DNA of 64,000 nucleotides from Cheilinus undulatus (Eukaryota > Chordata > Actinopteri > Labriformes > Labridae). The translations under genes were made by a program, and so were the position numbers. Numbering within the stretch: the first letter of the stretch is position 1; the number at the start of each line of letters is the position of its first letter. This document shows, piece by piece, positions 1-21,109 of the stretch. The stretch spans positions 28,249,000-28,312,999 of the forward strand of contig NC_054866.1 of NCBI RefSeq assembly GCF_018320785.1. Reading direction: 5' to 3'. The notes under the pieces were generated by a model. It searched no databases and had not been told where the DNA came from. It saw nothing but the letters and a program-made list of their open reading frames with translations.

Positions 1-9988
<9,988 letters not shown>

Positions 9989-10800
9989 GGCGCCTCACTG
10001 AAAAACAGCAAACAACTGTGTAAAGATGTGACCAAAATGTTTTAAAGTGAACGCTCAGAGCATCTGTCCTTCAGTCTGTTGTGGTCTCACCGCGGGAATG
10101 AGGTTAAAAAATACTAATTTACAAGACTACACAAAAGAAGTAAATTTACGATGAGTCTTAATTTCAGATCGAACTTTTTCTCCAGCGCACTCTAATATTT
10201 GTTGATTGCTCTCCACCAAGTCCCAATTCAAGCAACACTCAACCCATTCACAAACAGATCATTTATTTAAGTTAGCTTTGCCGAACGAAAACAAACTCGT
10301 TTGAGGTTCGTGCCGATACCTGCAATGATGAAGTTGGTATATATTCCTGCTCATTAAAACAATATTTTTTTATCACAAACATAATTTTATTTTCAGTTAA
10401 CTTGCTATACGGTAACTTGTTAGCTTTACAACATGGCTTCCTGCGCGGCACAAACTGTTCCGTTGCGCACAACTTGTAAGTCTACAGACTGGCCACAATA
10501 CCCTATCTACAAACGACGCTACAAATATACTACAAGTTACTGATTCTTTTAACATGAATTTCACACCATGAAAGTAAAGCTTTTACATGTAGACTGTACT
10601 CTACATATTGATTAGGCCCAGCGTGGATAAAGGGGTACGCAAGCCAAATGCTAAACGTTAGCATGATAGCTAACAACTGATGTTAGGTAATAACTTAAAA
10701 ATTACTGCAAGTTACATACCTCGCTACCTTCACTACCGGGGTAGGAAGAAAGTCTTATCCAAAAAACACAGCCAACTACCACAACATTTCTCGCTCGAAT
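9989..10800 (-). other. prpf8: prpf8 5' UTR intron and probable noncoding first exon
   Basis: A 3' splice site on the minus strand (CAG ending at 9998) lies just upstream of the prpf8 ATG, so 9997-9989 is the last part of the 5' UTR. A good donor (AG|gtatgt, exon end at 10720) lies about 720 nt upstream, giving a probable noncoding exon from about 10720 up to about 10800. A second possible donor (gcag|gtatcg) lies near 10317. Which donor is used cannot be decided from sequence. The stretch is unique, with no repeat seen. Confidence 0.5.
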
Positions 10801-11110
10801 GAGTATTGTTTCAGTGTTGTGTTGACTTGTCTTCATTTAACTGTATCACGCACGATAAACGACGGCAGCCACACGATGAGCGTAGTTAAGTGGAAATCAC
10901 AGACAACTCTTACGCCGGATACATGTCTTTCAGTGCTGAACAGCGAGTCGCCTACGGTGAAAACTACGCATACGTTGGATAAGCGCAACAACGCAAATAC
11001 CCGGATGATGTCGTTGCTGAGGCGCTACTGCCCCCGACAGTGTCGGAGTCCATACTGCAGGATCCAAAATAAAGGCACGACAATCACACTGCCACAATTA
11101 GGACACCCTT
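10800..11110 (-). promoter_or_regulatory. Probable prpf8 promoter region
   Basis: Non-repetitive DNA richer in CpG than its surroundings lies immediately upstream of the predicted prpf8 noncoding exon. No clear TATA box is visible in the expected orientation, which fits a housekeeping promoter. The call rests on position and composition only. Confidence 0.3.
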
Positions 11111-11403
11111 AATCAGTCAAAATTATAGTTTTAATAATTTTCCCATTAAATAGAATAGCAATATAAATTTTTTTTATTGTAGTCTCTGACTTATTAGGTG
11201 TGCTTTTTAAGAGTACCTGATGGTGGCCCACGTGTATCCAGGACGTTTTCTGAGTTCTACCTGCAGTGTTTATCTTTGGACCGCATCTTTCACTAAATAT
11301 ACTGCGTATCTTTCCCCTTTTCAGTGTAAATATAGAAACTGATTAATTTCCCAGTCCGGCTGAGCTGAAACATCTTGTCCAAATATCCTGCCTCAATCCA
11401 GAT

Positions 11404-11884
11404 CAGTGGCTCTAAAGTTTGACTCTGGGGCCTACGACCACCTTCTTATGAGAAATTGTGAACCAGATTTTAAAAAATCAACTGTTCAAATTTATTTAAT
11501 CCAAAATGTTGCCGTTAGGACTTTAGATAGAACAAAACATTGTTGAACAAAGAGGACAAAAGAAACACAAAAGCTCATAGTCACAAGAGCTTGCATATGT
11601 ATTTTATATCTTTTACTCTCTTTATCTGAGACAGCATAGATGTTTTTATTTCATGAGGAAGTACCTTATTATCTTAGGGAAACCAGCGTTTCATCCGAAG
11701 AAAATTAGATAAATAAGTGAAAATCTTGGAAAAAGAGACTGGAGACTACTTATTTCAACACGAAAGCTTAGGTATATAATAGACTTTTCGCCACAGTTTT
11801 TTTTTCCAGGCACTTGGTCTCGACCCGCTGGAAAGAGCACTGTAACCCACTTTTGAGTCAAGACCCACCGGTTAAGAACCAGTG
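11404..11884. mobile_element. Degenerate hAT-like MITE between prpf8 and as3mt
   Basis: The left end CAGTGGCTCTAAAGT and right end TTAAGAACCAGTG are imperfect inverted repeats of the CAGTGGTTCT type seen in other copies here. The flanking octamers agree at only about five of eight positions, so the insertion is old. There is no coding capacity. Confidence 0.45.
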
Positions 11885-12315
11885 ATGTAGACGACTAAGG
11901 AATCTTTGAATTATTTGTTGTCCTTACAAAACCACTAAAATCAACAAACATTTCAGATTTTTGGTGCAAATGTTTTATTTTCTCCTGAAATAACTATTAG
12001 ATACAGAATATTATCAACTTACAAAATCACAGTAGTTATAGTAATCTTTGAAGTTGAATTTCTGCAATGTTTATTTTTTCCAACTTATTTGTTCTTTCTT
12101 TTATTCTATTTTATTTATTCTCACAAATGCTTTAACTGTGAATGTGTCTATGGTATTATTACACTTTTATTCTGAAAAATAAACCGGAAAGCGATAAAGG
12201 AGGGACAGGTCTGGCACTACTATTCATGTGAACCATACATGCCATACCACACACCGTGATTGTTTTCCGTACTTATTTGACACTTCTGGTGTGAAGCTGA
12301 GGTTGCTACGACGTG
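11885..12315 (+). promoter_or_regulatory. Upstream region of as3mt
   Basis: This is the spacer upstream of the as3mt start codon. It is AT-rich until about 12180 and then becomes mixed. No TATA box or CpG island is evident. The promoter and 5' UTR must lie here or in the preceding repeat, but I see no decisive motif. Confidence 0.25.
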
Positions 12316-15300
12316 ATGAACTCCGGCGGTGATAACGTGAGGGAAAACGTGAAGGTACGTCAGGATACGAAACTTTGAACCTTCACGCAGAGTTTTGGAG
12401 AAGTTTCCAACTGCACCAGAGTTCGTTTGTAAAGTCATTTTTTTCTGTAATCTAAAAGCAGAATGGACGTTTTTCAACTTACTTCGAAACTACAATTGGC
12501 TATTGTGAAATTTTCTCCCACTAATGTCTGTCAAAGTCAAAGGAGCACGTAGGTCAACTTCGTGTCACTAGATATTTTAGTAACGATTGAATCTTGAAAT
12601 AACAGATTTGGTTTCGCAAACTTGTGGATGTTGTGCAAGCGAGTGTCAGTTCAGATCAAGATTTTCCTCTTGGTCCATTGTTTATGAAACTAGCTAAATC
12701 TTGTTTTTAAAATGTGAATATGTGTTAAAGCATGCATTTAAACAGTGATGTTAACTCGTGTGTCCTGTGCAGAAGTTCTATGGCACTCTGTTGGAGTGCA
12801 CTGTGGACTTGAAGACAAGTGCTTCCGCCTGCAGCTTGGCCATCCGCCCGGTGCAGAGTGTGGCAGACGCCCTGAGCCAGGTTCACCCGGAGGTATTAAA
12901 AAAGTACGGTTTGCATTCAGCTTCATTTGTGCACCATTAACATCTTTAACAATTACTGAAACATTTTCTGTCAACAAAGCTGTCTTATGGCTCACAACTT
13001 ATTTTTGTTCATTCACCACCAGAGGGTTTCTCAAATGAAATTTGCAATCAATAATAACTGCTTTTTCACTCAGCAATAGCGATTGCACTTAACTCACAAA
13101 GGACACAATTAGATCAGACATTATCAGACAGCAGGGTCAATAATTAACAGATTAATAATTCTTTTATCTCAGGACACAAAGTGTTACTCACAATGACTCT
13201 GCTGATGTATAGTTATAAGTTTATTATGTATGGTGCTGAATGAACATATTTCATAATCTTATGTCCTGTGATAAAACAGGTGGCATGTCAATAAGGTTAA
13301 ACTTGAAGTTACAATAGGTTACAACAAGTTGAAGTCTCCATGTACAGTAGACGCTGGATAGCTCATGCAAAAATCCAGTTGGGGAGCAGTTTTACTCATG
13401 AATGACATTGAATCTTCCTGGAAAAAGATTACCAACATACTGTATGTCGTTTGCAATATCACCCCATTTGCCCCTGAGCTTTGAAATCAACACACTCCTA
13501 AGCCTGCAACGTTTTTTTTTTCTATTCCCCTGCACCCTTTTTTATTGGTGCAAAAACAGTTTTGTAATCAAACAACTTTTGAGTGTAAAGTTATTACCTC
13601 CACCAAGGAGGTTATGTGATCGGGTGGGTTTGTTCTTTTGTTTGTTAGTTTGTTTGTTTGTTTGTTAATTGTTTGTTAGTTTGTTAGCAACATAACTCAA
13701 AAAGTCATGGACGGATTTTCATGAAATTTTCAGGAAATGTCAGAAATGGCATAAGGAAGAACTGATTAGATTTTGGGACTGATCCGGATCATCATCTGGA
13801 TCCAGGAATTTTTTAAAAGATTCTGTACTATTGGGAGATAGGTCTGCGCTGTTACCACTTTACACCAGGAGATGGTGGACATGAGTAACTTCAATCCCAG
13901 CAGCATGTTTTTAGTGTGTTTCTATTCAAAGTTTTGGAGTTTATAGAGTTTGAAAGATGCACGCCCGGTCGAGGAGACGAGTCGGAGCGTAACAGACAGA
14001 AAGATAGCGAATTGTAGCGAGAATACTCACAATGACGGGAGGAATAGAGGAATATTCACCCTCTGCCATGACTTTCAGTGGTCTGGTGAGACCACGGGTG
14101 TTTCCGCCATGACAGTCAACATGTAGCGAAGCCAATGCTTTGCCTCACCGTGTTTTCACCCCACTGGGGAGGGAGTAATCGGCAAATTAGATTTTGGGAG
14201 TGATCCAGATCACCGTCTGGATCCAGGAATGTTTTTAAAGGATTCTTCACTATGGGGAGATAGGGCTAATGGTGGAGGTCTGTGCTCTCTGAGTGCTTTT
14301 CTAGTTGTTTATGTTTTACATCTCACTAAGAATCCTGCTTTCTTACTGGTTTATTTGAGTTAGTTTTTGTTGTTTAAGGCACAGAAACTACCTCTAGAGC
14401 AGTGATAACGCGTGACTCTTGAGCCACATGTGGCTCTTTATTTTGATGTTTTGCGGCTCTTTCATTCTTAATTTGAAATATTATTTCCCCAGAAAACCAC
14501 AAGAAGGGAAATTTTGACCTCTGAAATTATCCATTGCAAGTCACATTAATCAGTTTGTTTCCCACACTTACACAGTTGGCTATAATTGTCAACCAATCAT
14601 TTTTATTTGTATATTTCCATTGCCCTTATTTGCTTTTTTTGTTACTACTTTTAATTCATTTTTACTGCTTGAAGCCCACTTTTGCCACTTCTTTTTTCCC
14701 CCTTTTGCCATTTTTGCCACTTTTCATCTCTTAGATTGTGGCTCTTGCAAAGGTATTTTATAACAATTTGGCTCTTTTGTTGAGCAGGTTTGAGTAACAC
14801 TGCTCTAGAGCAAACCAAAGCTTCCCCTTGAGCATCAATTGTATGGTCATGAACCGACTCTCTAATTATTATTTTCCACCAGATTCTTCGGTTGTGGTCT
14901 TCCTTTCCCAGCGAAGCTTGAAGGCTGCAAAGTCCTGGACCTTGGCAGTGGCTCTGGCAGAGACTGTTATGCCTTCAGTAAACTTGTTGGACCCACTGGA
15001 CACGTGACGGGGATTGACATGACTGAGGAGCTGGTGATTAGACATGCTTTAACACAAATTACATGACACTGGATTTCTGTACTTGATACTAATTTAACTT
15101 GCATTTCTTTAGATCCAAACTGCTTGTCAGTACATTGAGTACCATCAGAAGAAGTTTGGCTATGAGAAGCCCAATGTCACGTTTGTAAAGGGATACATGG
15201 AGAAGCTCAGTGAGGCTGGCATACAGAATGACTCAATGGATGTTATTCTGTAAGTGCTGAGCATGGTTATGATTCTGCATGATGTGCTAATGGGGCATCT

Positions 15301-18300
15301 TTATATCTAGTATTGGATAACATCCTCTCTTATACATGCAGATCCAACTGTGTCATCTGTCTATGTGCTGATAAAAAAGCAGTGCTACAGCAGGCCTACA
15401 ATGTCCTGAAGGTTTGTCTGAAGAGGTTCTACCAACATCAGCATCTTACTACAAATAATGTAAATTAACTTACTGTTTATTGTCCTCATTTTCACGCAGG
15501 AGGGAGGCGAGCTGTACTTCAGCGATATGTACGCCAGCAAAGTTGTTCCTGAGCACATGAGGGATGATCCAGTCCTGTGGGGTAAAACAAACTTGTATTT
15601 CTAACACAAATTACTCGGTATGATAATAAGAGTCCCAACATCCATGACCTTCAGCATTTTGGTTTTAAGCAGGGGTGTCACCAGGATTTCTGGGCCACAT
15701 GAAAAATATATCAAATTGTGCTTCTCCACCATGACCTAATTTAACCCTGCAATATTGTTACTACCACACAATATGCAGTATAATCATCAGTGTTAAATCA
15801 TTCTCCCAGAGTGTTGAATTTAAATAATTTTTTTCAAGTTTGTTTAATTCTCACAGGTTCTGAGTGAAATTAACACTTTGGAAAGTGTTAATATTTTAAT
15901 TCCTTGTAGCATTGATTTTTAACACTCATAGTGTTGTTTTTCTACACATTAAAGCAGAGGCTCTCAGACTTTTCAGCCCACAACCCCCCAAATAAAGCTG
16001 TAAGAGTGCATAATAGTTGAACACAATTGTGCACATTCAAGAATAGTTGTGTGCAGACTTACATTTTAAGTCTGCATACAACTGTATGTGTAATGTAAGT
16101 CTGTACATTTTTTTTATTTTATTTTAAATCTCACCAAATCAACATGTTTTTAATTTACATGCAACTAATTTTCTGAATATATTCTGATAAAAATGGTAAA
16201 ATATTCCCTTTGAAATAATTTTTAAAATATTCTGTTTTTTGGAAGGTATCTGGCAACCTCCTTTCAGTGTTTCACAACCCCCACGATGAGAACCACTGCA
16301 GCAAAGTGGTCTTTTAAAACAATGTTACGTTATTTCCTTTCACTTTGGGAGTAAAGTTGAGGTATTTATAACTTTAATTGTTGACTTACTGCAAAGCACT
16401 TGTTATACTAAATGAAGATGGCCACCTAAAAACTTTGACCAGATCAAGTGTCCTATGACAAGGATCGAGCAAAGAGTCGGATGCAGAGCTAGAATGCGCC
16501 CCAAGTTGAAAGTCTGCACTCAGCCTTTTATTATAGACCATCCCCTACCACAGACAGGAACTGGCCAACTTAGTGGATAACTTCAATCCTAACAGTGAAC
16601 ACTGTGCAACATGCAACATCTAAAAAATATCTTAACACTCTGCCCAAGGGCATGATGGAACCCCCCAGATTTGAAATGACAACAGGTGGAGCCTCAACCA
16701 TGTGACTCTCTACAGAGTTGGATTAACATTAATGGGTCAACACTGTAAACTAACTCCAACACTGAAGGCCATTAAACTCAAAATGGAGTTAAAACACAGT
16801 TTAGGAGTTAAAATCAATTCTGAGATGTTTAACACTAAAAATTCAACTCTCCAGTTTTTGCTGTGTATTTTTTGATACCACACACTTTACAGGATACAGT
16901 GCCTTTAAAAAATGAGTACTTCCAAAATTGCAAGCAAACTGTTGCACACCCTGTCAAAATTGCAAGATTAAATTGGTGATGTTTGTGCCAATGTATTTGT
17001 GTAACTTAGACAGTGTTTACTGAAAAAACTGCCCTGTTTTTCTTTCTCTATTGTTGTCTGCCTACGTCCCTAAATGTTGGTATGTAGCTCTGGCCAGCAG
17101 AAGGAAAACACAACTCATTGTGTATGTTACTAGTTTACTGAATTCCATGTTGTCATGATGGGGTACTGTGTGTAGATTTATAGGAATAAAATAAACTTAA
17201 ACAACTGTCATATCAGGCTCCAACATAATTAAATTGAAAAAGCGAAGGGGGTCTGAATACTTTCTAAATGCACTGTCTACCTGTGGCTGACGTCTTTGCA
17301 TCTTGGTTATAGGTGAAGGAATGGGTGGCTCCCAGTTTTGGCTGGACTTCATAAAGTTGGCCGTTAGCATCGGTTTTAGCACTCCACAACTTGTTTCAGC
17401 AACCCGCATTGAGATCTACAACAGTGAACTCAAGGAGAAAGCAGGTAACATAAGAGAGCATTCAAAATTGACGATCTGAAAGGTTAAGTTTTATTGTACT
17501 ACAAAGCCAACTCCTCATTTTTCAGGGGACACGAACTATGCCTCTGTCACTTACCGGCTCTTTAAGCTGCCCAAAAATGCAGTCCAGTCTGTGGCCACAG
17601 TGACTTATAAAGGGACCGTGGTAGATTCTCCAGATCAGCTGACCTTCGATTCATCCCACAGCTTCAAGGTGTGGCAGATATTACATGAACGATGAGTCAG
17701 TGGCTGAGTGTGCTGGTGAAAATTATGAATGCATTGCTTTCCACATTATTAAGCAAATTACATTTTTCTCTTATTTCTCTAAATATTAATGCAAATGACA
17801 GTCAGAATATTTTTCGTCATCAGCCATTCGAGCATAACTCAAATGTTTTTCAACAAACTTCATAATGATAACCGTTTTTTTTTTAAATAAAAACCTCAAA
17901 ATGCACTGTTCCACATTATTATGCAAAACAGAGTTTTAAAAGATTTTATAGGTTGTAAAGAACTGAAAATGGTCATTCATTGAATTTGCAGCATTTGGTC
18001 ATATTTACTGAAATCAAAAGCTACTTCAATCAAAAACATCTTAACAGGCCAAGTGCCATGTTAACATAGGAGCCCTTCTTTGACATTATCTTCACAATTC
18101 TTGCATCCATTGAATTTGTGAGTTTTTGGAGAGTTTCTGCTTGAATTTCTTTGCAGGGTGTCAGAATATCCTCCCTCTTCCTCATGGCGCGAGCGTCCTT
18201 GGGTAAAATGCAATGACGTACTGACGTTTTATGGTGACGCAATGACGTGGCTCCAACTTGGCTCCTTGCCGGTGGAAAACCAAACCGCTTCTTATGAAGA

Positions 18301-20718
18301 ACGTGATTAGAACCAACTAAGCACTGGCACAAGCACTAGCACTGAACGAGCACCTGGTTCTTTTGATGGAAAAGGGGTACCAGAGCTGCTGTTTTGATGT
18401 GAACTGCCTCCCACCCTCATAGATCTTTAGCTTGAGGATGCCCCAAAGGTTCTCAATAGGGTTGAGGTCAGGGGAGGATGGGGGCAACACCATGAGTTTC
18501 TCTCCTTTAATGCCCATAGCAGCCAATGGCAAAGAGGTATTCTTTGCAGCATGAGATGGTGCATAGTCATGCATGAAGAAAATTTTACTACAGAAGGAAC
18601 TGCTCTTCTTTTCGTACCATAGAAGAAAGTGGTCAGTCAGAAACTATTTGCCGAGGTCATTTTCACATCTTCAGGGACACTAAGGGTCCTACCAGCTCTC
18701 TCCTCATGAATTCAGCCCAAAACATGACTCTGCCACATCCTTGCTGATGTCACAGCCTTGTTGGGACATGGTGGCCATCCACCAACCATCCACTACTCCT
18801 CCATCTGGACCATCCAGGGTTGAACAGCACTCATCAGTCAACAACACTGTTTGAAAATGAGTCTTCATGTATTTCTGGGCCCACTGCAACCGTTTCTGCT
18901 TGTGAGCATTGGATAGGGCGGCCAAATAGTACATTTATACACAACTGCAAGCCTCTGGAGGATTCTACACCTTGAGGTTGGTGGGACTCCAGAGGCACCA
19001 ACAGCTTCAAATACTTGTTTGCTGCCTTGTAATGACATTTTAGAAACTGCTCTCTTAAAGAGGGGGAATTATACTTTTCTGGTTTTTAAAACATAAATAT
19101 AAAGTCACAATGTTGAGTGTCCATACTTCACGTCTGCAAATTTTCAAACTGCAAGATAAACGTATGTGGCAGTAATCTTGGAATTAGAGTGTAAACTGAT
19201 GAAAATGGTTTGTTGGGAATCTCTCCGAGATTTCTCAGAGATCCTCCCAAGATGAGATTTAGATGGAGCGAACTGATGAGGTCATCACAGTAGGATCTCC
19301 TGACTGGTTCGTCCGTGCTGCAGTGGAACAGACTGCCCCCACAAGATGAACAGAGATGAATAAATACACCTTTAAGTGCGGCGAGGGATAAGTCCACCAT
19401 TATCAAAGTCATTTAGTAACAGTAATTAAACACTTACCAAACAGATAAGTCCTTCTCTATCCTTTGCTGCAGCTGGTTTTCTTCCCCCTCTCTCTCCAAA
19501 CTATCAGGGTCAGACTCTGGGTCTAACACGTACGGACGTATATCAAAATTCGCCATATTTTACTCAGTCGGACCAGTTCATTTAAAATTTACAAGTACTA
19601 GCATAGCAATATAGCCACATTGAAGGGGGCGGGCACAAAACATTGAGTCCTGCCGCCGGCCAGCCTCCGGAAAATCGGGCAGTCGGAGGAAAGCAGGTCT
19701 GTGGAGGGGGGCAGGTGTTAAAGAGACAGCAGCGAAAACGAAGCGTTTCAGACGGAGGTTAAAATAAGGGTTTTTCAGTTTTTTGAGCTGTAAACCATGT
19801 TAAGCTACTGTGTGGGTATCAGAGAGATGGTGTAAAACTGTGAAAAAAGGCATAATACCCCCACTTTAATCTGATGAATTTGTCTGTCAGAAACCCTCCT
19901 CATTATGCCTTTATCTGCATGAACCCGTCTGTGCTCTGAATCAGCCACGTATTTCTTCACAGTACGATGATCACGATTAATTTTTCATGAAGTATCTAAT
20001 GTTTTCATTCCTTCTCCAAGGCATTGCACTATTTGAGGGTTTTTGGCAGCAGAGAGACCCTTTTTCTTTCTCATATTGCTTGAAACCTGTGGCCTGCTTT
20101 ATAATGTGGACCAGTGCATTTTGAGGTTTTTATTTTTTTAAAATTAATGGTTATCATTATGACATTTGTTCAGAAACATTTGAATTATGCTCTAACGGCT
20201 GACAACTTGAAAAATATTCTCATTTGCATTAATATTTAGGAAAATAAGAGAAAAATGTCATTTGCTTAATAATGTGGAAAGCGGTGTAGGTCTTAGGTGT
20301 TGTGCTTGCACGCTCATCATATTTAAATACCTGATGATTCTACAATGATATTAGAAATGTGGGTTTTCTTCTGTGCTTTGCAGAAAGACGTGGCTGTGGA
20401 GGTAGATGGAGAGATGGCAGCGATCCTTCAGAATTCCCGTTTCTGTTCAGATTTCCACATCCAGATCTCAGACAAACCAGCTCAGCCCAGCTCAGATTCA
20501 ACCCAGCAGGTAGAGGACATGTTGTGGGCTGGGCTAAAGTTTCGACTAGTTTTAAATGGTTCTTTGAATCAAATGTACTGGCTAAATTTTAACTGAAGAT
20601 TTGTGAAACTGACATCAATTCTTTTTTTTTTTCTCTACAGTATTGCCACCTCAATCCATTTCAGCTGGCTGACAAACTGGGGTCCTCAGTGAAACAATGT
20701 TCAAAAATAAGCAAATAA
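12316..20718 (+). CDS. as3mt: Arsenite methyltransferase-like protein (AS3MT), complete, 10 exons
   Basis: AS3MT is a cytosolic enzyme that moves methyl groups from S-adenosylmethionine to trivalent arsenic. Exons: 12316-12354, 12773-12903, 14883-15033, 15113-15249, 15342-15411, 15500-15581, 17313-17444, 17526-17668, 20384-20509, 20641-20718. All junctions are GT-AG and in phase, giving 362 aa (human 375). Visible: SAM-binding motif I LDLGSGSGRDCY (75-86), FFGCGLP (58-64), SNCVICL (154-160), GGELYFSD (178-185). Aligned without gaps to human numbering from residue ~58, Cys61 and Cys156 are kept (Cys33 corresponds to human Cys32), but Cys206 is Gly (WGEGMGG), Cys250 is Thr (AGDTNY) and the Cys-rich tail is absent. 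Human Cys156 and Cys206 are reported essential, so arsenic methylation is doubtful. The start is the ATG in a short first exon that joins in frame to KFYGTLLE. It could be a teleost paralogue rather than the orthologue. The frame is intact throughout, which argues for selection. Confidence 0.93.
12904..13594. other. as3mt intron 2, first part, no feature seen
   Basis: AT-rich intronic DNA without a recognisable repeat or motif. The repeats of this intron begin at 13595. Confidence 0.5.
13595..14304. repeat. Dispersed repeat, CCACCAAGGAGG family, long form
   Basis: It starts TACCTCCACCAAGGAGG, carries a (GTTT)n run at about 13630-13686, and ends CTCTGAGTGCTTTTCTAG. Shorter copies lie at 49015-49267 and 63312-63555 in the same orientation. 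In this copy the segment reading TTAGATTTTGGGA..GATCC..GATCATC/GATCACCGTCTGGATCC appears twice (about 13764-13850 and 14187-14275), bracketing ~340 bp that the other copies lack. No coding frame. Class unknown. Confidence 0.7.
14400..14802. mobile_element. hAT-type MITE with perfect 8-bp target duplication
   Basis: The 403-bp element begins CAGTGATAACGCG and ends GAGTAACACTG. It is flanked on both sides by CTCTAGAG (14392-14399 and 14803-14810). Inside, GAGCCACATGTGGCTCTTT and a pyrimidine-rich middle with TTTTGCCACTTTT units are visible. No transposase. It lies in as3mt intron 2. Confidence 0.85.
15582..15956. repeat. AACACT-rich repeat segment, left of a hAT-like MITE
   Basis: AT-rich sequence with repeated AGTGTTAA / TTAACACT motifs in both orientations at about 15785-15950. 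Similar motifs (GTTAACACT, GGAGTTAAAA, AACTCTCCAG) recur at about 16740-16865, so the two parts may be arms of one element split by the insertion at 15957-16299. Boundaries are uncertain. Confidence 0.4.
15957..16299. mobile_element. hAT-like MITE in as3mt intron 6
   Basis: The left end CAGAGGCTCTCA and right end TGAGAACCACTG are inverted repeats of the same family as the copies at 33284 and 11404. The flanking octamers CATTAAAG and CAGCAAAG match at six of eight positions, as expected for an aged 8-bp duplication. Confidence 0.65.
16897..17275. mobile_element. Non-autonomous Tc1/mariner-type element
   Basis: The left end CAGTGCCTTTAAAAAATGAGTAC and right end GTCTGAATACTTTCTAAATGCACTG are matching inverted repeats, and TA precedes the left end. 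The ~380-bp interior holds no transposase. It ends 37 bp before as3mt exon 7, close to the branch-point region of that exon. Confidence 0.7.
18030..18934 (-). pseudogene. Broken Tc1/mariner transposase
   Basis: Fragments in different frames carry the family motifs described for the surrounding element (LTDE, SPDLNPIENLW, C-terminal VKIMSKKGSYVNMA). Between about 18185 and 18370 the coding match is interrupted by unrelated sequence rich in CAATGACGT and AGCACTGGCACAAGCACTAGC, probably another insertion. No intact reading frame remains. Confidence 0.75.
19055..19869. mobile_element. TTAA-flanked MITE nested in the Tc1/mariner copy
   Basis: The element is bounded by TTAA at 19055-19058 and 19866-19869. 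The inverted ends read TTAAAGAGGGGGAATTAT and (reverse complement of the right end) TTAAAGTGGGGGTATTAT. TTAA targets and such ends are typical of piggyBac-type non-autonomous elements. It interrupts the transposase remnant between the N-terminal segment and the catalytic part, so it inserted after the host element arrived. Confidence 0.7.
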
Positions 20719-20719
20719 A
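20714..20719 (+). terminator. AATAAA polyadenylation signal overlapping the as3mt stop codon
   Basis: The hexamer AATAAA begins in the last sense codon and contains the TAA stop. If used, the 3' UTR would be only about 10-30 nt. The next plus-strand AATAAA that I see is near 21395, inside a repeat. Confidence 0.45.
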
Positions 20720-21109
20720 GATAAAGCTGGATTCTGAGGAAACCAAACAGTCGAGTTAGACTTGGTACAGAAACAGAACGGATTAAAACACAAGCCAAAT
20801 GCTTTTAGATGCTAGCAAATATATTCTAGGACATTATATAAAGATCAAATTTTGTGACACAACTTTCTGATGCAGTTAAGAGAAATTTCATCAAATGTTG
20901 ACACAACATTAATATAATGATAACTATGAGGGTCCTAAACTAAAATTACACATTATTACTAACTGAATTAAGCTTGTCAAATCTTGTTTTCATTTTCTAA
21001 CCATTATGTATGCTACATGTAGCGGTAGCCTATCTCCATGATCTCCAATCAGACAACAATAACAGTAAAATTGTATTGCCTGTGTTTGAGCTCAATTGTA
21101 TTATTCTGC
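20720..21109. other. Spacer after as3mt, no feature seen
   Basis: AT-rich intergenic sequence without a recognisable gene or repeat; it would hold the as3mt 3' UTR if the stop-overlapping signal is skipped. Confidence 0.4.

Larger units (their letters stand above)
17733..20288 (-). mobile_element. Degraded Tc1/mariner transposon with long inverted ends, in as3mt intron 8
   Basis: About 195-bp inverted ends (17733-17925 and 20092-20287) share GCTTTCCACATTATTAAGC and the following bases. TA follows the right end; the left has TG. On the minus strand are transposase remnants: an N-terminal DNA-binding segment (about 20080-19870), QWAQKYMKTHFQTVLLTDE (near 18860), a DDE-type stretch HDYAPSHAAKNT and LPPSSPDLNPIENLWGILK (near 18400-18560), and a C-terminal part ending near 18045. 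Stops, frameshifts and two insertions break it. It cannot encode a working transposase. Its bulk explains the 2.7-kb intron. Confidence 0.85.

Noticed and set aside
10819..11112. 97-codon plus-strand frame upstream of prpf8
   Set aside because: It sits in the CpG-richer promoter region, where long chance frames are common; no homology seen.
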